64,000 bases of DNA from Halobacterium litoreum (GTDB taxonomy: Archaea; Halobacteriota; Halobacteria; Halobacteriales; Halobacteriaceae). Positions 59,501 through 64,000 of this stretch are shown piece after piece. A model generated the notes under the pieces. The model made no database searches and had not been told where the DNA came from. It worked only from the letters and a program-made list of their open reading frames with translations. Positions within the stretch are counted from its first letter, which is position 1. The number at the start of each line of letters is the position of its first letter. A program made the position numbers and the translations under genes. The stretch spans positions 930,001 through 994,000 of the forward strand of contig NZ_CP089466.1 of the NCBI RefSeq assembly GCF_021233415.1, in the 5' to 3' direction.

Positions 59501-59785
59501 TCAGTCATCGTCGGCGGTGTACGCACCACCACGACGCTTGATTCGGGCAACGACGATGCGTTGTTCGTTCTGGCGGAACGTCACGGCGAGACGGAACTCC
59601 CCGACACGCACTTTCTTGCGTGGACTGTTCTGCAGAGGTTCGCCATAGTCGGGTGGGTCACGCCACGGCGAGTCGACGATTTCGTCGAGTTTGTCGAGAA
59701 TGCGGTCTTGTTCGTGAGGGTCGAGCGCGGCAAGGTCGTCTTGCGCTGTCGGTGTCAGTTCCCACGACCACCCGTCGTTACTCAT
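59501..59785 (-). CDS. RelE/ParE-family toxin
   Basis: 94 aa, normal toxin size. WELTPTAQDDLAALDPHEQDRILDKLDEIV (parts: LTPTAQDDLAALD), then GEPLQNSPRKKVRVGEFRLAVTF (R-VGEFRL is the RelE core strand) and IVVARIKRRGGAY at the end. It would act as an mRNA interferase or gyrase poison; which is undetermined. It overlaps the antitoxin gene by 8 bases, and the antitoxin is first in the operon, as usual. The base composition is visibly less GC-rich than around. Confidence 0.85.
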   Translation of the reverse strand: MSNDGWSWELTPTAQDDLAALDPHEQDRILDKLDEIVDSPWRDPPDYGEPLQNSPRKKVRVGEFRLAVTFRQNEQRIVVARIKRRGGAYTADDD

Positions 59786-60062
59786 CGCCGTCGGTTCCGA
59801 ACTGCTCGCGGGCCTCCTCCGCACTCATCGTTCGCTCCTCACGGATGTCCTCTTCTGCTTGGAGGAGCGCGACGAGCTCGTCGCGGTCGAACGTCGGGAA
59901 TTCGGTCGCGTCGCGCAGCGTGTACCGGATGAACTCGCTCCGACTGTTGAAGCCGCGCCCCTGCCACGTGTCGTCTATCTCGTCGAGGAACGACTGGGTG
60001 ACTTTGAAGTTCACCGTGACTATCTCGTCGTCGCCGTTGTTTCCCGTGGCTGCTCCAGACAT
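59778..60062 (-). CDS. Ribbon-helix-helix antitoxin
   Basis: 94 aa. IVTVNFKVTQSFLDEIDDTW, then GFNSRSEFIRYTLRDATEF is a ribbon-helix-helix DNA-binding domain (SRSEFIR is the typical helix). An acidic C-terminal segment (AEEDIREERTMSAEEAREQF) would wrap the toxin. It should repress its own promoter through the inverted repeat at 60069-60086. The partner is the RelE-like toxin just downstream. Confidence 0.85.
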   Translation of the reverse strand: MSGAATGNNGDDEIVTVNFKVTQSFLDEIDDTWQGRGFNSRSEFIRYTLRDATEFPTFDRDELVALLQAEEDIREERTMSAEEAREQFGTDGDE

Positions 60063-60068
60063 ACTAAC

Positions 60069-60098
60069 GTAATACGCTTGTCTTACCGATAATCGTTT
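60069..60098 (-). promoter_or_regulatory. Promoter and operator of the toxin-antitoxin pair
   Basis: Minus strand: CCGAAACGATTATCGG has a BRE-like CGAAACG and TATA-like TTATC about 30 bases before the antitoxin ATG. GTAATAC-GCTT-GTCTTAC (60069-60086) is an imperfect 7-bp inverted repeat between TATA and the start, where an RHH antitoxin would bind. Confidence 0.55.
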
Positions 60099-60178
60099 CG
60101 GCGAACGATGGTATCTCTGCTGAGAGCCGACTGTAGAGCACGTCTCGATAGAACCGGCTCCGACGACGGCGTTTTCGC

Positions 60179-60508
60179 CTACCGACTCTCGCGCTGCTCC
60201 ACTTTGTTCAGTTCGATGAGCAGTCGGAAGATGGCTTTCACGAGGTTCGGTTCGACGTCGAACGCTTCGGCGTTCTCGCCGGCGCGCTCCATCACGGCTT
60301 CCTCCTGGGATTCGTCGGTGGTCGCCATCCCGCGGTCGGCTTTCACGTCGGCGATGGTCTCGGCGACGTACGTGCGTCGCGCGATGAGGTCGACGATTTC
60401 GCGGTCTATCTCTCTGATTTCGTCGCGCAGTTCCTCGAGGCTCATGTCGTCCGGGCGCCGGTCGTCTGCGTCGTCGTCAGTCGGACCGTCCCGGGGTGTG
60501 TCTTCCAT
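60179..60508 (-). CDS. aroQ: Chorismate mutase (AroQ type)
   Basis: 109 aa. SLEELRDEIREIDREIVDLIARRTYVAETIADVK (parts: LRDEIREIDREIVDLI, RRTYVAETI) is the first long helix with catalytic Arg and Lys, followed by QEEAVMERAGENAEAFDVEPNLVKAIFRLLIELNKVEQRESR (parts). It converts chorismate to prephenate. ATG 60508 lies inside the shikimate kinase gene (67-base overlap). Its last 33 bases are the inner copy of a duplicated segment and differ synonymously from the outer copy, so the C-terminus may have been supplied by the insertion. Confidence 0.9.
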   Translation of the reverse strand: MEDTPRDGPTDDDADDRRPDDMSLEELRDEIREIDREIVDLIARRTYVAETIADVKADRGMATTDESQEEAVMERAGENAEAFDVEPNLVKAIFRLLIELNKVEQRESR

Positions 60509-61296
60509 TGTTCGTGTACCTCCGTGAGTGCGTCCGCGCCGCCGACCGCGACGTAACTCGGGCCGGTGCCCGAGAGGGACGCGCCGTCGGCGTTCGGGAG
60601 CGCGTCCACGATGGGGTCGGCGGGATGGTCGAGCGCCGCGCAGAAGGCGAAGCCGTTTAGCGTCATCGCGGTGCCGTAGTCGCCGCGCTCGGCGAGGGCG
60701 GCGACGTGGTCCGCGATGGGGGCGACGCGCTCGCAGCGCGCGACGTCGGCGTCCGCCGAGAACGACTGCTCGGGCGGCGTCCACACGACGGCGTCCCAGT
60801 CGACTTCGTCCCGGAAGACGAGTTCGTCCTCGCGGTTGTCGGTGAGCGTGAGGCCGCCGAGCATGCTCGCCGTCGCGTCGTCGAACGCGCCGGTGACGGT
60901 GACGCCGACGTCGCGGGCGGCCTGCACGCCGAGTCGCGCCGCGTCCACGCGAGCCACGTCGTCGGCGCGGCCGAGCGCGTCGAGGGTCGCGAGCACGGTG
61001 GCGTTGGCCGCCGCGCTCGAACTCTTCAGGCCGGAGGCGAGCGGAATCTCGCTGTCCGTCTCGACGCGCCCGCCCTCGCCATCGCCGTACCGGTCGGTCG
61101 TCAGCGCGACACAGCGCTCGACGAGCGCGGTGTCGGCGTCCGGGTGGCCGGCGACGTCGCCGGTCACGTCGCCGCCGCTGGCGCCGAGGGTGACCGACGC
61201 CTCCACGTCGAAGTCGAGCGCGAACGCCGAGCCGAGGCCGTTCGCCAGCGCGTTCAACACGGTGCCGGCGGCTGGCGCGACTGCGCGACCGTCCAT
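60442..61296 (-). CDS. aroK: Archaeal shikimate kinase (GHMP family)
   Basis: 284 aa. The archaeal GHMP-type shikimate kinase start MDGRAVAPAAGTVLNALANG, ATP loop ETDSEIPLASGLKSSSAAANA (P-x3-GL-SS-A), a helix DDVARVDAARLGVQAARDVG, TVTGAFDDATASMLGGL and C-terminal LPNADGASLSGTGPSYVAVGG (motif 3). It phosphorylates shikimate, giving the substrate of EPSP synthase (aroA). It overlaps the chorismate mutase gene, so the two are co-translated. Confidence 0.92.
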   Translation of the reverse strand: MDGRAVAPAAGTVLNALANGLGSAFALDFDVEASVTLGASGGDVTGDVAGHPDADTALVERCVALTTDRYGDGEGGRVETDSEIPLASGLKSSSAAANATVLATLDALGRADDVARVDAARLGVQAARDVGVTVTGAFDDATASMLGGLTLTDNREDELVFRDEVDWDAVVWTPPEQSFSADADVARCERVAPIADHVAALAERGDYGTAMTLNGFAFCAALDHPADPIVDALPNADGASLSGTGPSYVAVGGADALTEVHEQWKTHPGTVRLTTTQTTGARTT

Positions 61297-61409
61297 GTGG
61301 AAACCTGCCACGGCCCGTACTTGGGGTTGGCGCTTCGGGCAAACGACCCCCTGGCGCGCCGCGGAACGCAAACGGCGGGCTTTTGCGGGAGCGAGGGGAA
61401 GTCGGTCCC

Positions 61410-61841
61410 ATGAGCGCCCGGAACGACATCGCACCGAGCACGCTCGGCGTCGAACTCGCTGAGGAGGGAGTCTACGTCGAGTACACCGACGGGCGCCGCG
61501 CGTTCTACAACGGCGTCCCCGAGAAGGTCACCGGCACCGTCCGCACGAACCCCGGGAAGGACGTCCACGTCCTCGTCACCGACCCGACGGAGACGGAGGG
61601 CGTGCTCGTCTACGTGAACGACCTGAAGACCCACGACGACATCCTCGAATCGACCGGCGTCGGGCGCGTGCTGCTCGACCCCGGCGAGGAAGAGGAGTTG
61701 TTCCCCGGCGTCGAGGTGCGTGCCGACGGCTACGCCGTGGAAGTCGAGGCCGACCCCGAGGAGGCGCGGGGCCGCGTCTTCGTCTTCGAGGAGGACGAAC
61801 TCGGCGAGTACGCTTACGAACTGTTCGCCGACGACGAGTAG
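61410..61841 (+). CDS. Conserved haloarchaeal protein (DUF5796-like)
   Basis: 143 aa, strongly acidic. STLGVELAEEGVYVEYTDGR, RAFYNGVPEKVTGTVRTNPG, KDVHVLVTDPTETEGVLVYVNDL (parts), GVGRVLLDPGEEEELFPGVEV. No catalytic motif is visible. I recall this as DUF5796; function is unknown. The ATG at 61410 is favoured over 61383. It is divergent from shikimate kinase. Confidence 0.75.
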   Translation: MSARNDIAPSTLGVELAEEGVYVEYTDGRRAFYNGVPEKVTGTVRTNPGKDVHVLVTDPTETEGVLVYVNDLKTHDDILESTGVGRVLLDPGEEEELFPGVEVRADGYAVEVEADPEEARGRVFVFEEDELGEYAYELFADDE

Positions 61842-61901
61842 CGCCCGACGGCGGCCGGCGGTCGACGACGAGTCGCGACGGGGAGAACGGCAGACGACGG
61901 C

Positions 61902-62036
61902 CTACTGCAGGTACGAGGGCTCTTCCGCGTCGCAGTTCGACTCGTGTTGGCGAGCGTCGCCCTCGTCGTCGAACATCAGCCCGCACTCCTCGCAGCGGTA
62001 CCAAACCATGCCGTCCCGCTCTGTCTCCTCGACCAT
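61902..62036 (-). CDS. Small zinc-finger protein, 44 aa
   Basis: It starts MVEETERDGMVWYRCEECGL and ends HESNCDAEEPSYLQ. Cys-x2-Cys and His-x3-Cys about a dozen residues apart form a single C2HC-type zinc finger. Haloarchaea encode many such micro-proteins (DUF7128-like). It lies between the DUF5796-like gene and the ABC transporter. The composition and clean start/stop support a real gene. Confidence 0.8.
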   Translation of the reverse strand: MVEETERDGMVWYRCEECGLMFDDEGDARQHESNCDAEEPSYLQ

Positions 62037-62058
62037 ACAGAGTGGTCCGTCGGCTGAA

Positions 62059-62733
62059 CTAAAAACCGTTACCCCAGTTCGGTTGCACGTCCGCGAGCAG
62101 CCCGTCGTAGGCCGACGCCGGGCCGTCAGAGAGTTCTTCGCGCGCCCACTCGCCGCGCACCGCGCCGTCCACGAGCACGGTCAGCGTCTCGTAGGCGTCG
62201 GCGAACGCGTCGAGATTGTGCGTACACGCGAGCACGCAGTGGTCCTCGGCGTACGCGGTGGCGACGGCGACGAGACGGCGACTCGTCGCGGGGTCTAAGT
62301 CCGCGAGCGGTTCGTCCAACACGAGCGCGTCCGGGCGCTTGAGGAGCGCGAGCGCGAGGTCGAGTTTCTTCCGGTAGCCCCCGGAGAGGTCGGTGGCGGT
62401 CCGGTCGCGCTCCGGGCCGAGGCGCAGGCGCTCGACGAGGCGTTCGCGCCACGCGTCGTCGGCGCCGACGAGCGAGGCGAACACGTCCAGGTTCTCGTCG
62501 ACCGTGAGGTCGGGGTAGACGTTCGGCACCTGGAACGCGTACCCGAACGATTCGGGCGTCGAAACGGTTCCCGTGTCGGGCCGCGTGAGCCCCGCGAACA
62601 CGCGCATCAGCGTCGTCTTCCCGGAGCCGTTCGGGCCGGCCACGCAGTGCAATCCCTCGCCGAACGAGACGCTCACGTCGTCGAGGGCGGTCGTGCCGTC
62701 GTACGTCTTCGTGACGCCGTTGGCTTCCAGCAT
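62059..62733 (-). CDS. ABC transporter ATP-binding protein
   Basis: 224 aa. Walker A AGPNGSGKTTLMRVFAGL near 32, Q-loop YAFQVPNVYPDLTV, signature DLSGGYRKKLDLALALL, Walker B ALVLDEPLADLDPATS, and H-loop ACTHNLDAF. It energises the export of an unknown substrate together with the permease upstream. Its ATG abuts/overlaps the permease stop by one base. Confidence 0.92.
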   Translation of the reverse strand: MLEANGVTKTYDGTTALDDVSVSFGEGLHCVAGPNGSGKTTLMRVFAGLTRPDTGTVSTPESFGYAFQVPNVYPDLTVDENLDVFASLVGADDAWRERLVERLRLGPERDRTATDLSGGYRKKLDLALALLKRPDALVLDEPLADLDPATSRRLVAVATAYAEDHCVLACTHNLDAFADAYETLTVLVDGAVRGEWAREELSDGPASAYDGLLADVQPNWGNGF

Positions 62734-63803
62734 CAGGTTCGCCTCTCGTACAGTTTCACGGACCCGACGAACGCCAGCGCGGCGACGGCGATGGCGCCGA
62801 CGAGACCGAGGAGCCAGTCGGCGTACAGCGCTATCGGGTCGTCGCGCAGGACGAACCCGCGGGTCGCGATGGCCGCGTAGTGCGTCGGGACGTGGCGGAC
62901 GAGCCACCGGCGCGCCGGCGAGAAAAAGCCCACCGGGTACGCCACCCCCGAGAACCCGAGCACGAACAGCATCACGACGAGGTTGGCGATGCGCGCCCAC
63001 GCGCCGAACCCGAGCAGGAACATCACGGTCGCGCCGACGAGACCGAGCAACACGAACAGCAACACCGTCACGAGTAGGGTTCCGGGGCCGAGCACGCGGA
63101 CGTTCGCGCCCGAAATCACGCTCATCGCGTCGAAGGTCAGCAGCGGGACGACCATCAGCGCGGAGAAGAACGTCAGTTTGCTCGCGACCACGGCGTACAG
63201 CGACGACTCGACGCGGAGTCGGTCGAGGACCGCGGCCTCGTTGTCGAACGTGTACGGCAGGTACGCGAGCGCCACCAGCGACACGAGCGTCACGACGAAC
63301 GTCGGCACGAGGTACGTCGACAGCCGGTACTGTTCCCCGACGACCGCCCGGTTCGCGACCGCGCCCCGCGGGAGCGTGCTGTCGAGGCTGTACGAGACGA
63401 TGCTCGTCAATGCCTGCGAGGGCTTGTGGTAGGGGACGACGCTCCCCTCGACGTACACCGTGAACTCCGCCGCGCCGAGTGACTCGTCCGTGAGGTTCGG
63501 CGGCACCGACACGACGGCGTACACCTGTTCGCGGTTGAGCGCGCGCATCGCCGCCGCCTGCGAGTCGAACGTCTGCGGGTCGCTGAAGATGGTGATGGCG
63601 GCGCGCGCGATCGAGAGGTCGCCGGTCGCCACCGCGGCCGTCTGCGGCGCGATGGCGACCGGGGCGTCCGTCGGCAGCACGCTCTGGAAGCCGAACGTCG
63701 CGTACGCGAACGCCGCGGGCAACACCACGAGAATGGTTCCGAGCGCGAGCAGTTTGTGTCGTCCCCACGTCAGCTCCTTGCCGAGCAGGGACGAGAGGTC
63801 CAT
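62733..63803 (-). CDS. ABC-2 type transporter permease
   Basis: 356 aa. One N-terminal hydrophobic segment (LLALGTILVVLPAAFAYATFG), a long outer domain (about 45-165), then five C-terminal segments, the topology of ABC-2/NatB-like permeases. Motifs such as FSALMVVPLLTFDAMS and VMLFVLGFSGVAYPVGFF follow. It forms an exporter with the ATPase downstream. Its ATG directly follows the TAG of the partial upstream gene (no gap). Confidence 0.87.
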   Translation of the reverse strand: MDLSSLLGKELTWGRHKLLALGTILVVLPAAFAYATFGFQSVLPTDAPVAIAPQTAAVATGDLSIARAAITIFSDPQTFDSQAAAMRALNREQVYAVVSVPPNLTDESLGAAEFTVYVEGSVVPYHKPSQALTSIVSYSLDSTLPRGAVANRAVVGEQYRLSTYLVPTFVVTLVSLVALAYLPYTFDNEAAVLDRLRVESSLYAVVASKLTFFSALMVVPLLTFDAMSVISGANVRVLGPGTLLVTVLLFVLLGLVGATVMFLLGFGAWARIANLVVMLFVLGFSGVAYPVGFFSPARRWLVRHVPTHYAAIATRGFVLRDDPIALYADWLLGLVGAIAVAALAFVGSVKLYERRT

Positions 63804-64000
63804 CTATGCCGTCGCCGTCATCGAACCGGCCGAGCCCGTGCTACTGGACGCGCTCCCGGACGCCGACGTGCTGTACATCTCCTCGATGTACTCCTCGAGG
63901 TTCGAGACGCTGTCGGTGAACGTCACCGACACCGTCGCGCCGCTCTGCTCGACGGAGAGTTTGTCGAGCGCTTCCTGCACTTCCTCGCCGCCCACGCCGG
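63804..64000 (-). CDS. C-terminal end of an unidentified protein (partial)
   Basis: Only the last 65 or so codons are in the window. The end contains VSVTFTDSVSNLEEYIEEMY and a Ser/Gly/Ala/Thr-rich tail (TGSAGSMTATA). A GTG at 63995 could start a short version, but the frame stays open to the edge, so it is most likely the 3' part of a longer gene in the ABC transporter operon. Function cannot be told. Confidence 0.55.
   Translation of the reverse strand, partial: GVGGEEVQEALDKLSVEQSGATVSVTFTDSVSNLEEYIEEMYSTSASGSASSSTGSAGSMTATA

Overview
The window looks like chromosomal DNA of a halophilic archaeon (class Halobacteria). GC content is high, coding is dense and proteins are acidic. Haloarchaeal-only families are present (RdfA, HalX receivers, DUF7344-type winged helices, DUF1616, DUF5796). 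An Orc1/Cdc6 gene is flanked by origin recognition boxes, and start codons often lie just downstream of TATA elements. I cannot name genus or species.

Region 1 (1-2.7 kb): the 5' part of a rod-determining factor gene, a PolB-like 3'-5' exonuclease, a Tat-exported rhodanese-like lipoprotein and a PadR-type regulator.

Region 2 (2.8-31.7 kb) is a large surface-glycan locus. GlmS, GlmM and a GlmU-like enzyme make UDP-GlcNAc. Two nucleotide-sugar dehydrogenases, a Gfo/Idh oxidoreductase, a DegT aminotransferase and a hexapeptide acetyltransferase match, class by class, the bacterial WbpA/B/E/D route to UDP-2,3-diacetamido-2,3-dideoxy-glucuronic acid. Other members are a Wzx-like flippase with a 225-residue Thr-rich tail, an asparagine-synthase-like enzyme, a DUF354 protein, a GT4 and two GT2 glycosyltransferases, a polytopic GT-C-like protein, an LpxD-like acyltransferase, a NodB-like deacetylase, DUF1616 and DUF457-like membrane proteins, and a Tat-secreted beta-helix protein. 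Nine transcription units here share one promoter architecture, CTTA(A/C)-N5-C-N-(T/C)ATA with fixed spacing. In four of them the first AUG opens a 20-33 codon ORF whose stop overlaps or abuts the main start. Membrane-anchored winged-helix proteins, one with a calcium-binding ectodomain, lie within and at the edge of the locus.

Region 3 (32-41.3 kb): tRNA-Thr, phosphoglycerate kinase, a CBS protein, uridine kinase, an RsmC-like methyltransferase, tRNA-Ser, and a replication origin in which orc1 is bracketed by five ORB-like repeats in inverted orientation, followed by a DUF2064-like gene, a small membrane protein and a family-4-type uracil-DNA glycosylase.

Region 4 (41.4-64 kb) is mainly housekeeping and signalling. 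It holds aroC, aroA, chorismate mutase, archaeal shikimate kinase and a TyrA-like protein. It also has a PAS histidine kinase and a second signalling array (kinase, HalX receiver, degenerate receiver-PAS-pseudo-HisKA). Other genes encode an alkaline-phosphatase-superfamily protein, an M24 peptidase, an Rsm22-like methyltransferase, Lrp plus an APC-permease unit, SurE, a beta-carbonic anhydrase and an ABC exporter. A RelE/RHH toxin-antitoxin module sits between two copies of the last 11 codons of the chorismate mutase gene, a signature of site-specific insertion.
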